Counted from the first letter of the stretch, positions 26,707 through 36,208 are shown. The stretch is DNA of 64,000 bases from an uncultured Lachnospiraceae bacterium (GCA_949878435.1 CATLAK010000001.1:248001-312000), one strand, 5' to 3'. Program-made: numbers and translations. Notes: generated by a model from the letters alone, not told the origin.

Positions 26707-27675
26707 CTAGCATGAGATTTCGTGTAATATATTGCGAACATTTTCTACCGTATCAAAAAAAGCCCGATATTCTTCCGGTTCCCATCGTTCCCTGATTCGC
26801 TGCTGTACACCAGAAGGTCCTATCACAGACGGTACTGATAATGCAATCTCCCTTACTCCATGTTCACCAAGCAAAGTAGATGAAACCGATGCAACAGTAG
26901 GTCTCTGGTTTATAACCGCATCCGCTATATAGCAAACGCATGTAGCGATTCCATAATGTGTCTTGCCCTTGGCACTGATGATTTCCGCTCCCATCATCCT
27001 GGTCTCCCTCGCGATTTGAGTTCTTACACTTTCGTTCCATTCAATTCCCGCATTATCGCAATATTCCCTTATCGGAATGCCACCGATTGTTACCCTGCTC
27101 CACAATGGAACTTGTCCATCGCCATGCTCGCCAACTAGGTATCCATTTATCACACCTGTACTGAGCCCAACATAATCCGCAATGGAACGGATAAATCTGG
27201 ATGTATCGAGCAAACAGCCTGTACCAAACACAGTACCATTACTCAGATGCATCCATTCATCTGTCTTATACGTCAGGATATCAACAGGATTTGAGATAAT
27301 AAGGACCACTCCGCGTGTGTAATATTTCTGTATGGATTCTGCAACGGAATGCATAATTCTTATGTTATCGTTTACCAAGTCAAGTCTTGACTCCCCTTTT
27401 CGGCGGTTCCTGCCAGCCGTAATAATGATCAAGTCACAATCCGCACAGTCAGGATAGTCGCCCGCATAAAGGTCGGCCGTCCCCATTCCGGAAATTCCAT
27501 GCCGAATATCCTTGGCCTCCCCAGCACACTTTTCGTGGTCTATGTCAATCAGTACGATTTCCCTGACAATGTCACGTATAGCAAGCGCATATGCTATAGA
27601 GGAACCGACATATCCAGCCCCTATGATTGCCACTTTACGATTTCCAATTGTAAAACCTGATTGCTTTCCCCTCAC
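26707..27675 (-). CDS. lactate/malate dehydrogenase family 2-hydroxyacid dehydrogenase
   Basis: A 322-residue NAD-dependent enzyme with the LDH/MDH fold: GAGYVGSS (19-26), SNPVDILTY, and the catalytic His184 in GEHGDG. The specificity loop reads AGRNRRKGESR, so the residue that is Gln102 in lactate dehydrogenases is Arg (Arg91 here), as in malate dehydrogenases; a Gln102Arg change is known to convert Bacillus LDH to MDH activity. The real substrate is therefore not clearly pyruvate. GTG start, AGGAGG about 10 bases upstream. An enzyme of this kind inside a capsule operon suggests a dedicated 2-hydroxyacid product. Confidence 0.85.
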   Translation of the reverse strand: MRGKQSGFTIGNRKVAIIGAGYVGSSIAYALAIRDIVREIVLIDIDHEKCAGEAKDIRHGISGMGTADLYAGDYPDCADCDLIIITAGRNRRKGESRLDLVNDNIRIMHSVAESIQKYYTRGVVLIISNPVDILTYKTDEWMHLSNGTVFGTGCLLDTSRFIRSIADYVGLSTGVINGYLVGEHGDGQVPLWSRVTIGGIPIREYCDNAGIEWNESVRTQIARETRMMGAEIISAKGKTHYGIATCVCYIADAVINQRPTVASVSSTLLGEHGVREIALSVPSVIGPSGVQQRIRERWEPEEYRAFFDTVENVRNILHEISC

Positions 27676-27699
27676 TCGTCGCTATCCTCCTGCATCCTA

Positions 27700-28914
27700 T
27701 TATGCGAAAATTACAGTTCTCGTAAGAAGTGCCGGCAAATTATACCCATCCCATATAAGGTCAAAGTCCATGGTTTTTCCCACAGGAACCACTCTGTCTA
27801 TTCCTTTCACTCCAGCTTTTATAAGGGGTAAGACTGTACTTTTATCACCAATATAGGCTACTGTCTGGCATCTCTTGTCGTCACACAATTTTTTAATATC
27901 CATTATGTCTGAGCAATCATACTCAAAAAAATAGCCGCTGTCATCTTTAAGCTCCATAAGCTCTCCAGTAATCTGGGGAATATTGACACGCACAATCAAA
28001 TTGTCTGTATGTGGTTCTATCCTGCATCCCGGCTGTAACGCTGAAATCAGATAAGCACTTATCAGCTTGTTCACCCCTTGAATCGGCTGGAAAGAATACT
28101 TCTTCTCCACAAGTCCATGAAGTATAGTCCAGAAATTTTTCTTTGCTTCCTGAATCCGACTGCCTATCCAGATAATGACCCTTGGACTGGTACATGCATT
28201 CTGGTCTGTGAAATATGTATCATTGTAGAAATCATCTGCAATTTTTTCTTTTTCATAAATTTCCATATAGCTGTCAGAGTCAATCACGGCAAAGGAATAA
28301 CGATCCGCAAAGGTAATCTCCCCGGAACGCGGCAGCAGTGCGGAACGTCTCAGTTCAGCTATCGTTGCATCCCCGCCCCAGACAATCCGTGTATCCGCAA
28401 CAGAAGAGAATAAGTCATTAATATCCTTATCTCTCCTATAACGCACCAGAAGCACATAAGGCTTCATATCAATAAACTCTTGCAAAACTTTGTTGAAAGC
28501 TCTCGCAAGGATACCAACCTGTGGAAAATCTTTTGATGGAACCCTTACGACATTGGCATTTCCTGTTATGAGTCCAGCAGCCAATGAATAAGCGAAGTTC
28601 ACCGGAACATTCGAAGGGGCAATATGGAAGGCTACTCCTTTGCCCAGGCGGACGACAGAATCAGTCTTCTCAAATCTTTCCTTGAGCTTAAGCATAGATG
28701 AATTTCTGATCCAAAAAGCAAATGTTATGACATCTGAATATGCTTTTGCCTCACGGTCAGACATCAGTTCTCTGGAGACACCGTTCAGGAAACTGACAAC
28801 CCTGTCCTCAAATGGAACCCTTGCCGGAACATATGGCAGTTCAGCAGCAACGTCTGCATTTCCAGTCAAAAAAACTACCTTTCCCAGTATTTCCTTATTT
28901 AAATTTTTCTGCAT
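27700..28914 (-). CDS. LuxC-like acyl reductase (aldehyde-forming)
   Basis: A protein of 404-414 residues matching the LuxC family (aldehyde dehydrogenase fold): GKGVAFHIAPSNVPVNFAYS and the active-site segment DQNACTSPR with the candidate nucleophile Cys (Cys251 counted from the longer start). LuxC reduces LuxE-bound or CoA-bound acyl groups to aldehydes with NADPH. It lies immediately after a LuxE homologue and overlaps it by 20 bases (50 if the start at 28944 is used); the start is not settled. No luciferase gene is present. Confidence 0.85.
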   Translation of the reverse strand: MQKNLNKEILGKVVFLTGNADVAAELPYVPARVPFEDRVVSFLNGVSRELMSDREAKAYSDVITFAFWIRNSSMLKLKERFEKTDSVVRLGKGVAFHIAPSNVPVNFAYSLAAGLITGNANVVRVPSKDFPQVGILARAFNKVLQEFIDMKPYVLLVRYRRDKDINDLFSSVADTRIVWGGDATIAELRRSALLPRSGEITFADRYSFAVIDSDSYMEIYEKEKIADDFYNDTYFTDQNACTSPRVIIWIGSRIQEAKKNFWTILHGLVEKKYSFQPIQGVNKLISAYLISALQPGCRIEPHTDNLIVRVNIPQITGELMELKDDSGYFFEYDCSDIMDIKKLCDDKRCQTVAYIGDKSTVLPLIKAGVKGIDRVVPVGKTMDFDLIWDGYNLPALLTRTVIFA

Positions 28915-29986
28915 ATGTATCGCTGCACCCCCGTATCTCCGCATTCTTTAATCTGCCATTGATCTTGAAATACTTTCCTTTCCGACCACATGGGCAGTCA
29001 TCCTCACCCAGTATCACGCCTTCATCCTCTGTCAGCAGGCTGTGTCCAGGATAAGATTCAGGGATTGTGGAAACGACTTGGACAATGCCAGTTTCTCCTA
29101 TTTTGCATTCTGCAAAATCAATCGGTCTCCTTACAATCACGTCAGAAAAATTACTTGCATGAAGATGTCCACACTCACACTCCATATATATACAACCTGT
29201 CTGCTCTGCCATTCCGTAATAGTCATGGATTGATCGCAGACCGCAGGCTTCTTCAAGTCTCTTATGGAATTCCTCGCAGCTTACAGCTTTTGAAACAAGC
29301 TTTTTCCACCCACCGCCATGTATCAGAATGCCATTCGAAAGATTGAAAACAGTCCCCTGTTCCTTCAGTCTCAGCAATTCCTCATAGAAGTGCTGCCATA
29401 TCATGAATGTAAAGCCAAATAGCAAAATTCTCTGATCTTTATATTTATCAAGAAACTCTCCTAATCCTTCCACATCCAGCTTCATATTGTCATCCAGCGC
29501 ATACATCTTCTCAGCTCCAAAAATCGAGAAGCCAAGAATGCCAGCTCCTCTTGCAGAGAACATTACCCTGTTTTTCACTACACTGGGACAATCAATAATA
29601 ATCATCGGCATACGGCTGGAGCCGGTAAAATCATTTACGATTTTCACCATAGTCTTCTGCTGGTTTGATGATGTGGTGCAGTCTAGATATATGCGGCTGA
29701 CAGCCTGCCCGGTAGTCCCAGAGGAAGTCATGGTCTTTACCACTTCTTCTTTCGGCACGGAGCGAAGTTCCATCTCCTTAAACATACGGACCGGAAGAAA
29801 TGGAAGTTCCGTATAACTGCCTACTTCTGTAACGTCAAACCCTATGCTCTCCAGTATCCGGGCGTACTCCGGACAATTTTCCCGGTGCATGACCGTCAGT
29901 TCCTTAAGTCTCTTTGTTAATAGCTTTTCCTTTTCTTCTCTTGGCAAAGAATATGGCGGAAGGCGCAAAATTTCCTCGAATGTCAT
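28895..29986 (-). CDS. LuxE-like acyl-protein synthetase
   Basis: A 363-residue acyl-adenylate-forming enzyme of the LuxE family. TSSGTTG (87-93) is the phosphate-binding loop, YYGMAEQTG an adenylate-binding block, and Cys354 in the C-terminal RGCSD motif corresponds to the cysteine that carries the acyl group in LuxE. It activates a carboxylic acid with ATP and passes it to LuxC. AGGAGG precedes the ATG; it begins two bases after the thioesterase gene. Confidence 0.87.
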   Translation of the reverse strand: MTFEEILRLPPYSLPREEKEKLLTKRLKELTVMHRENCPEYARILESIGFDVTEVGSYTELPFLPVRMFKEMELRSVPKEEVVKTMTSSGTTGQAVSRIYLDCTTSSNQQKTMVKIVNDFTGSSRMPMIIIDCPSVVKNRVMFSARGAGILGFSIFGAEKMYALDDNMKLDVEGLGEFLDKYKDQRILLFGFTFMIWQHFYEELLRLKEQGTVFNLSNGILIHGGGWKKLVSKAVSCEEFHKRLEEACGLRSIHDYYGMAEQTGCIYMECECGHLHASNFSDVIVRRPIDFAECKIGETGIVQVVSTIPESYPGHSLLTEDEGVILGEDDCPCGRKGKYFKINGRLKNAEIRGCSDTYAEKFK

Positions 29987-29987
29987 G

Positions 29988-30701
29988 TCATCCTCCTTTT
30001 CCTAAAATTCTCTCCTTGATAATCCTCGCCATTTCCTGATAATACTGGCTTATGAAAAAATGGTTCCCTTCAAATCGGAAGAATTCACATTTGCCAGTAA
30101 AAAACTTCCTCCATAGTTCCATTTCAGTTCTCGGGGTATCTGTTTCAGAATAAAAAATCGTTGCGGGAATTCCTGTCTTAAAGTCCAGATCCTCAAACCT
30201 GTATTTGGCAAGCAATGAATAATCCGCGCGGTAGATGGGAAGGTACATCCTCCAAAAACTTTTATTGTGAGTGAGTTTATCGGGGATTCCTCCAAATTTT
30301 ACTGTCTGCTCACGTATCCACTCATCCAGGCTTTCATCAGAAAACCCTTCTAATTCCGGTTTGGAATGTGGCTCATGGGCGGCAAGAAACACACAGCATG
30401 GGGGAGCTATTTCCTGGCATGCAAGCACCTTCCTCATCACCTCCGCCAGTACAATCGTTCCCATGCTATACCCAAACAGCGCATATTCCCCACCATTATG
30501 TCTACTTTTTATGAACCTATAGGCGTCATCTGCTAATTTCTCAAAGCTGCTATAAAAAGGTTCCTTATGCCTTGTACCATGACCTGCATATTCCAGCTTG
30601 TGAATTTCAATCCCTTTCAGTTCTTTGTCCAGCATATCAAAGAATGAAGCATTACCACCAGCATATGTAAAGCAAAATAAACTAATTTTAGCCATCATCA
30701 C
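29988..30701 (-). CDS. type II thioesterase (GrsT/TesA-like)
   Basis: A 237-residue alpha/beta hydrolase with the nucleophile elbow GYSMG (Ser79) and a C-terminal GNHFF histidine, plus the FTYAGGNASFF N-terminus seen in type II thioesterases of NRPS/PKS systems. It probably releases acyl groups from the small carrier protein encoded in the same operon. With LuxE and LuxC downstream, it occupies the role of LuxD in lux operons. The start overlaps the preceding glycosyltransferase stop (ATGA). Confidence 0.85.
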   Translation of the reverse strand: MMMAKISLFCFTYAGGNASFFDMLDKELKGIEIHKLEYAGHGTRHKEPFYSSFEKLADDAYRFIKSRHNGGEYALFGYSMGTIVLAEVMRKVLACQEIAPPCCVFLAAHEPHSKPELEGFSDESLDEWIREQTVKFGGIPDKLTHNKSFWRMYLPIYRADYSLLAKYRFEDLDFKTGIPATIFYSETDTPRTEMELWRKFFTGKCEFFRFEGNHFFISQYYQEMARIIKERILGKGG

Positions 30702-31906
30702 AAACTATTTGCTACTTCTAAATACCTTTTCAAAAAAATCTTATCGCTAAACATACTTTCCTGTATTCTTTGATTGACTTTTTTCAAAAAGGTAAAATCA
30801 GTATTCACTAATTCGACAAGAGCCGAAACATCCGTAAAATCAACTACAAACAAGCCATTATCTTCTATAATAACTTCCTTGTTCCCACCTACCGGAGTCA
30901 ATATTGGAATCGCACCGTAATGCATTGCTTCCAAAGTTGAAAGATCAAATATCGAATATTTATGAAACAAGATATAAAAATCAGTCACTGATAATATTTG
31001 CAATATTTTCTCATGTGCCAAATAATCATTAATCCATATAGTCTCATTGACTATATTCGCACGCTTAATCTCATTATCCACTTCCTCTTGCATCCCCCCC
31101 TTTCCTACTAACACCCATTTAAATTGAATTCCTTTCTTTTTTAGAGCACCCAAATACTGGGGTATTCTTTCTACCGCTTTCGCAGCATTCAAAGTGGCAA
31201 TTGTAGAAAAAACCATTCCTTCAAAAGCTTTTAAATCAGAAATCCAATCCGTATAATCCTCATTCACAAACTCGCCGCAAGACACACCATTATATAAAAT
31301 CTTATATGTACATCTATCGATATATTTACGCAATTCAGGCGTAGAATCAAAGAAACTCTCTTTTGCTCCATATGAAGGAAAACCCAGAAAATTCAATCTG
31401 GAAGTAATAGTGTCAAAGCATTTTTCATAATATTTTCTTACACAACTATTTTCATATCCATGAGTGGCTTTCCACTCATTATAAAAACTTCCTTGTGAAT
31501 GTATAACAAGCAAAACCCTTTTTAACCCAAAAGAGGATACAAACGCTCTTGCAAACTGCAAATCGTGAAAAATAAACCTATCATCGCAATTAAATGAAAA
31601 TTGTTCATTTAATTGCTTTACATACTGTTCCAGATTTGAATAACTTTTCTCGTATTTTCTCACTTTTATAAATCCAGGGATAATTCTTGCTATATTTTTT
31701 TTTGCTCTATTGCCATCTCTATTTTGCATTTTAGCAAGTGGTCCTGTTTCATCTGCTCCATGAACAATACGATCACCAAACACAAAATAAACATCATCCA
31801 TCAATCTGTATTTTTTATTTGCTTCATATAATCGATAGACAACTCCCTGACCTCCGCCAGTCTCACCATAACATGGCTGGTACGCTAATATAAAAATCCT
31901 TCCCAT
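30698..31906 (-). CDS. glycosyltransferase family 4
   Basis: A 402-residue protein with a weak N-terminal and a clearer C-terminal GT-B domain: WVLVGKGG and IFDLSTLEAMHYGAIPILTPVGG match the GT4 nucleotide-sugar site (usually E-x7-E; here Asp replaces the first Glu). It should add one sugar of the repeat unit at the cytoplasmic face. AAGGAG lies upstream of the ATG. The gene is AT-rich compared with the window average. Confidence 0.83.
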   Translation of the reverse strand: MGRIFILAYQPCYGETGGGQGVVYRLYEANKKYRLMDDVYFVFGDRIVHGADETGPLAKMQNRDGNRAKKNIARIIPGFIKVRKYEKSYSNLEQYVKQLNEQFSFNCDDRFIFHDLQFARAFVSSFGLKRVLLVIHSQGSFYNEWKATHGYENSCVRKYYEKCFDTITSRLNFLGFPSYGAKESFFDSTPELRKYIDRCTYKILYNGVSCGEFVNEDYTDWISDLKAFEGMVFSTIATLNAAKAVERIPQYLGALKKKGIQFKWVLVGKGGMQEEVDNEIKRANIVNETIWINDYLAHEKILQILSVTDFYILFHKYSIFDLSTLEAMHYGAIPILTPVGGNKEVIIEDNGLFVVDFTDVSALVELVNTDFTFLKKVNQRIQESMFSDKIFLKRYLEVANSL

Positions 31907-31939
31907 TTTTCTGCTCCTTTCAACTGGAAACGCAAGATT

Positions 31940-33214
31940 TTACCGAACTTGATCAGATAATATTCGTGGTGCATAATAAATCAGTGCAAAAAATATAAGC
32001 GAAAATGAATCTCTAAAAATATAATCGTCAGTTATCATGCAAATCAAAATCGCCAAGAATCCAGCATTAAGTATATATCCCGCATCACAATTAATATAAT
32101 TCTTTTTCCCTTTGTATACCCCAAAAAGATATACACAAAAAAGTATGAGACCAATAAGTCCCCCTTCATAAAGTATCCATAAATAGGAGCTATGAGGATT
32201 CCCCATCGATAATGCAGCCCATACACCTACATCTGCCTCATTAAGATAGCCATGTCCAAAAATCGGATTACTAAGCCACGCATTTATTGAATTAACCCAA
32301 ATAGAGACCCTCCTTGAAAAAATCACATTTCTCCCCAACATAATAGTCATAAGTTCTAATATACTGTCAAATAGCACCAAGTCAGCATTTCTATAAAATA
32401 TTATGTATAAAAATAACACGCCGATAGCAATATGCCTTATCTTTACTTTGATATGAAATTTATAGAGAAGATATAAGCATGCACATACTGCAATTATAAC
32501 GTAATTTGTGGCTGACTTAGCGATAAATACTTCCAGTAAACATACAATCACTAATAATTTGCTGCGTAAATTTAATTTATCTTTCCTTAACACAGCAAAA
32601 GAGTATAAAAAAGCAATACACAATGCGGGTAAAACGTATTTAATAATGGTTGTCTGATGTCCCAGAAGCCAATGTACCCTGGTAGTGCCTGTCCTTACAA
32701 AACTTTCACTGTTTTTTACAACCTCATCCCCATATAATCCGGTTACAGAATGATACATACCATTTGGATAAATAATCATAAAAAACAAATTAACATAATT
32801 TAAAACCTCGAGAACAATCATCATTATTTTCAATGTCCGATTTTTTCCATATCGCTCAAACAAATAACAAATCATCAGAATAAATGATATCCGACGTATA
32901 GTTCTAATTAAACATAAACCCAGATTGTCATAATTATTCACAAAAGTAACAAGAAGAAAATATCCGAAAAAAAGAATCGTTAAAAAAATAAGAGAATTAA
33001 ATCCTTTAGTTTTTATAAAATAAATAGTCGGAATCACATCACTCAGACATATAACAGCAAAACAAAATGTGCTCCAATGCGGTATATCTATTAACCTAGT
33101 CACAAACGTGGTAACATGCATGATAAACATTATCACATAAAAAAAATCTATGTAATGGAACACAAAACTTAGCTTGTTCTTTTTGATTTGAGCCTTCATC
33201 TCTTTATACTCCAT
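31940..33214 (-). CDS. wzy: Wzy-type O-antigen/capsule polymerase
   Basis: A protein of about 424 residues with ten or more membrane helices and a large external loop, ending in the Wzy_C pattern NPHSSYLWILYEGGLIGLILF. It should polymerise lipid-linked repeat units outside the membrane. ATG 33212-33214 lies inside the end of the upstream glycosyltransferase; ATG 33197-33199, behind GGAG, would avoid the overlap. Very AT-rich, as usual for wzy genes. Confidence 0.85.
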   Translation of the reverse strand: MEYKEMKAQIKKNKLSFVFHYIDFFYVIMFIMHVTTFVTRLIDIPHWSTFCFAVICLSDVIPTIYFIKTKGFNSLIFLTILFFGYFLLVTFVNNYDNLGLCLIRTIRRISFILMICYLFERYGKNRTLKIMMIVLEVLNYVNLFFMIIYPNGMYHSVTGLYGDEVVKNSESFVRTGTTRVHWLLGHQTTIIKYVLPALCIAFLYSFAVLRKDKLNLRSKLLVIVCLLEVFIAKSATNYVIIAVCACLYLLYKFHIKVKIRHIAIGVLFLYIIFYRNADLVLFDSILELMTIMLGRNVIFSRRVSIWVNSINAWLSNPIFGHGYLNEADVGVWAALSMGNPHSSYLWILYEGGLIGLILFCVYLFGVYKGKKNYINCDAGYILNAGFLAILICMITDDYIFRDSFSLIFFALIYYAPRILSDQVR

Positions 33215-34391
33215 AATCAATTTTATAATTGCTTTTTACAACACTTTCATAAAAGCGTTCTAGCCTTTTTGCCTCATATCCAATGTCATATCCAGCCAAG
33301 ACCAACTCCTCCGATTTGTCGCTCCTATCATACCCTTTAATATTTAATATACACTCTGCCCATTTTTCTGGTCCTTTCTCTAAAGAAAGCGCAGTAAACT
33401 GCCCCGTAATGTTCATTTCTGGATCCAAGCTATCGGATATCACACCCCTTAGACCAGTGCATTGAGCCTCAACAGTCACAATACTGAACCCTTCATGTAA
33501 AGAAGGAAACACGAAACAATCCATTGCCTGTAAATAATCTGCCACATTGTTTATCGCACCAGTAAATATAACTTCATTTTCTATTCCTAGGTGCCTGACT
33601 TTATCAGCAATCGACTTTCTATTTTCTCCATCGCCAATCAATAAAAGTTTCGCATCCTTTTCATATTTCAATAATGTATTGAAAACATCAATGAGAAATT
33701 CCTGATTTTTGGCTTTTCCTTCGTATCGCCCCACATGACCAATTACAAAGTCGTTCTCGAACCCCAATTTTTCCCGAATTTTTTTTCTCATATTGATATC
33801 ATACTTGAATTTTTCAGTGTCAATCGCATTATATAATATGAAATTTCCATCAAGATCCATTTTTTGTTTGCCAAAAACACTGTTCGCTGCATAGACTCCA
33901 CATCCGATACAATTTGTGGCGTATTTCTCCGCATTAATCTTTATTATTTTCTTATAGATAGGTCTCACGAATGCAGTGCATCTTTGAGCCAATACGCTGT
34001 AATCGTTATGTGAGTGCAATACTCTAACTGGAACATTAAACTTTTTTGCCATATAAAGTGGAAGTATTTTTTCCGGAAAATTATTATGAACAATATCAAA
34101 GTTGTGCTTTTTAAATAAATCATGATATTCTAGAATATTCTTTAGTGTTATTCTGATAACATGCACAGGAGACAAATGATGAATCTGAAAACCCATTTCC
34201 TCAAAATATTTTTCCCTCTCTGTATATTCATCCATATGTGTAACAATATGAAGGTCGAACTTACTTTTGTCCATTCTTGTAAAAAAATTTTCAAATACTT
34301 TTTCTACTCCGCCGTTATGAAATCCCCAAATAAAAACACAAATACTAATTTTATCCCCTAGCTTTTTTGAACTACTTCTGTACATAGTCAT
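33204..34391 (-). CDS. glycosyltransferase family 4 (CapM/EpsF-like)
   Basis: A 395-residue retaining GT-B enzyme. GGVEKVFENFF at the N-terminus, IGHVGRYEGKAKNQEFLIDVF, LLIGDGENR and the donor site FPSLHEGFSIVTVEAQCTGL are all present. These are typical of capsule/EPS transferases such as EpsF. It overlaps neuB by 20 bases and wzy by a few bases, so the genes are translated as a unit. Donor and acceptor sugars cannot be predicted. Confidence 0.9.
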   Translation of the reverse strand: MTMYRSSSKKLGDKISICVFIWGFHNGGVEKVFENFFTRMDKSKFDLHIVTHMDEYTEREKYFEEMGFQIHHLSPVHVIRITLKNILEYHDLFKKHNFDIVHNNFPEKILPLYMAKKFNVPVRVLHSHNDYSVLAQRCTAFVRPIYKKIIKINAEKYATNCIGCGVYAANSVFGKQKMDLDGNFILYNAIDTEKFKYDINMRKKIREKLGFENDFVIGHVGRYEGKAKNQEFLIDVFNTLLKYEKDAKLLLIGDGENRKSIADKVRHLGIENEVIFTGAINNVADYLQAMDCFVFPSLHEGFSIVTVEAQCTGLRGVISDSLDPEMNITGQFTALSLEKGPEKWAECILNIKGYDRSDKSEELVLAGYDIGYEAKRLERFYESVVKSNYKIDYGV

Positions 34392-35403
34392 TTTCCCTCA
34401 CCATATAATCAGCGCTCACATCATTCGCCAACTTTTTTCCTAAAATTCTCTCTACCTCATTAGGCGCGATTCCATTCCCCGGTCTCTTCGCAATCAGATC
34501 ATCACGTTCTATTACAGCACCTTTGGGAAGAGATCTTCTATATACCAAACTCCGGCGCATTTTTAGACGCTGTTCCATCTCTGCTTTTGAAACAATGCGG
34601 TTATAATTACCCATTGCCATCCATACATTTTTGCAATTCGCTACAAGCGTTTTCATTTCATCAGGCTCTATAGCCATCTGGTTATCCATCCCGATTTTTG
34701 TCTTATCAAGAGTAAGGTGCTTCTCAATCACACAAGCTCCAAGCGCTATAGCTGCCGCTGAAAGTTCAGTTCCCAATGAGTGATCTGAAAAGCCAACCAC
34801 GTACTCCGGGAACTCATCCTGAAGCATACGAATGTTGTTTAAATTTATAGTATCTGGTTGTGCCGGATATATGGAAATGCAGTGCAGGAGACAGAGCTTC
34901 CTGTTTCCTGCTTTCTCAATTATAAATATTGCCTTTCTAACTTCCTCAATATCACTCATACCTGTCGATAGGATAATGGGCATCTGCTTTGATGCTATAT
35001 ATTCTAAAAAAGGATAATTATTTATCTCCATAGATGAAATCTTGATATATGGAACATTGTGTTCAGCAAGGAAATCGACTTCACTTTTCGAATAAGGTGT
35101 GGACGAAAAATCAATTCCCATATCCCAACAGTATTCCATTATTTCAAGAAGCTTATCTTCACCCAGAGAAAACTTTCTAACAAAACGTTTTGCAATCGGG
35201 TTCTCATCATAATAAGACTTTGAATATAAAGACTCTGTAGACCATGACTGGAATTTTACGCAGTTGCAACCAGCATTTATTGCACTGTCAATCATTTGTT
35301 TTGCTGTTTCTATACTTCCATTGTGGCTAGAGTTCACTTCCGCAATTATATATGGTTCCCCTCCTTTAGCCAATCTTCTTCCATTTGTCAAAATAATATC
35401 CAT
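34372..35403 (-). CDS. neuB: NeuB family PEP-condensing sugar acid synthase
   Basis: A 343-residue enzyme with the NeuB TIM barrel (IIAEVNSSHNGS, NCVKFQSW, YIKISSMEINNYPFL, STGMSDIEEV, GFSDHSLG, ACVIEKHLTLD) and a C-terminal SAF (antifreeze-like) domain from about 285. The family condenses PEP with an aldehyde-form sugar to a nonulosonic acid. ATG 35401-35403 has AGAGGTG upstream. Neither a CMP-sugar synthetase (NeuA) nor an epimerase (NeuC) is encoded in the locus, so the substrate may be unusual. Confidence 0.9.
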   Translation of the reverse strand: MDIILTNGRRLAKGGEPYIIAEVNSSHNGSIETAKQMIDSAINAGCNCVKFQSWSTESLYSKSYYDENPIAKRFVRKFSLGEDKLLEIMEYCWDMGIDFSSTPYSKSEVDFLAEHNVPYIKISSMEINNYPFLEYIASKQMPIILSTGMSDIEEVRKAIFIIEKAGNRKLCLLHCISIYPAQPDTINLNNIRMLQDEFPEYVVGFSDHSLGTELSAAAIALGACVIEKHLTLDKTKIGMDNQMAIEPDEMKTLVANCKNVWMAMGNYNRIVSKAEMEQRLKMRRSLVYRRSLPKGAVIERDDLIAKRPGNGIAPNEVERILGKKLANDVSADYMVRENDYVQK

Positions 35404-35446
35404 AACCCACACCTCTATCAATTCCTACATATTCTCATAATATCCT

Positions 35447-36199
35447 TCAACACCATAACCTGCCGCCATCTACAATAAGTACCTGTCCTGTCATAAAAGA
35501 GGATTGGTCGGAAGCCAGAAATTCAATTGCATTAGCGATCTCCTCTGGCTGAGCCATCCTTTTCAGACTACTCCGGTTTAGGACAACCGCAATTTCATCT
35601 TCGGATATTGTTTTATTCATATCTGTGTCCGTTAACCCTGGCGCAATAGCATTCACGCGAATATTATAGCAGGCCAGTTCCCTCGATATTGCCTTAGTAG
35701 CATAAATCAATGCCGCTTTACTTGAACCATAAGCCAGTTTTCCCTCCGTAATCTCTATCCCACTAACAGAAGTAACATTTACAATGACCCCATTTCTTTT
35801 ACGCATCATTGAACGCGAAATCATCTGCATTATCTGTATCTGATTAAAAAAATTCACCTCAAATATCTCTTTTATCTTAGTCATTGATGTCATCGCAAAA
35901 GATCCATTAAAAACTGTTCCCGCCACATTGACAAGTACATCAATTTTTTTCTTTTCGGAAATAATTCCTTTTATAGCCTCTTTAGTCAATCCTTCATCAG
36001 ACAAATCAAAATAAACTGGCTCAATCCAAACGCCATATTTTTCTGCCATTTTCGCCAGTTCTTCCTCAAATTCTGCATCAAATGCTCTTGCGCATGCCCA
36101 AACATTATATCCAGCTTGGGCAAGTTTCAGCACAGTCGCATGTCCAATCCCCTTCTTTGCACCCGTAACAATTACATTTTTTTCATCTGTTGCATTCAT
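35447..36199 (-). CDS. short-chain dehydrogenase/reductase (FabG-like)
   Basis: A 250-residue classical SDR: TGAKKGIGHA (12-21) for NAD(P)H, NVAG (91-94), catalytic Ser144/Ser146, Tyr157 and Lys161 (AYGSSK), and a C-terminal DGGRLWC. It reduces a keto or oxidises a hydroxy group; next to an acyl ligase and ACP it may act on a carrier-bound acyl chain. It lies 9 bases downstream of the ligase. Confidence 0.9.
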   Translation of the reverse strand: MNATDEKNVIVTGAKKGIGHATVLKLAQAGYNVWACARAFDAEFEEELAKMAEKYGVWIEPVYFDLSDEGLTKEAIKGIISEKKKIDVLVNVAGTVFNGSFAMTSMTKIKEIFEVNFFNQIQIMQMISRSMMRKRNGVIVNVTSVSGIEITEGKLAYGSSKAALIYATKAISRELACYNIRVNAIAPGLTDTDMNKTISEDEIAVVLNRSSLKRMAQPEEIANAIEFLASDQSSFMTGQVLIVDGGRLWC

Positions 36200-36208
36200 A
36201 TTGATGTC

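Noticed and set aside
27700-30701. Bioluminescence operon
   Set aside because: LuxE and LuxC homologues are present, but no luxA/luxB, and the surrounding genes are for polysaccharide synthesis.
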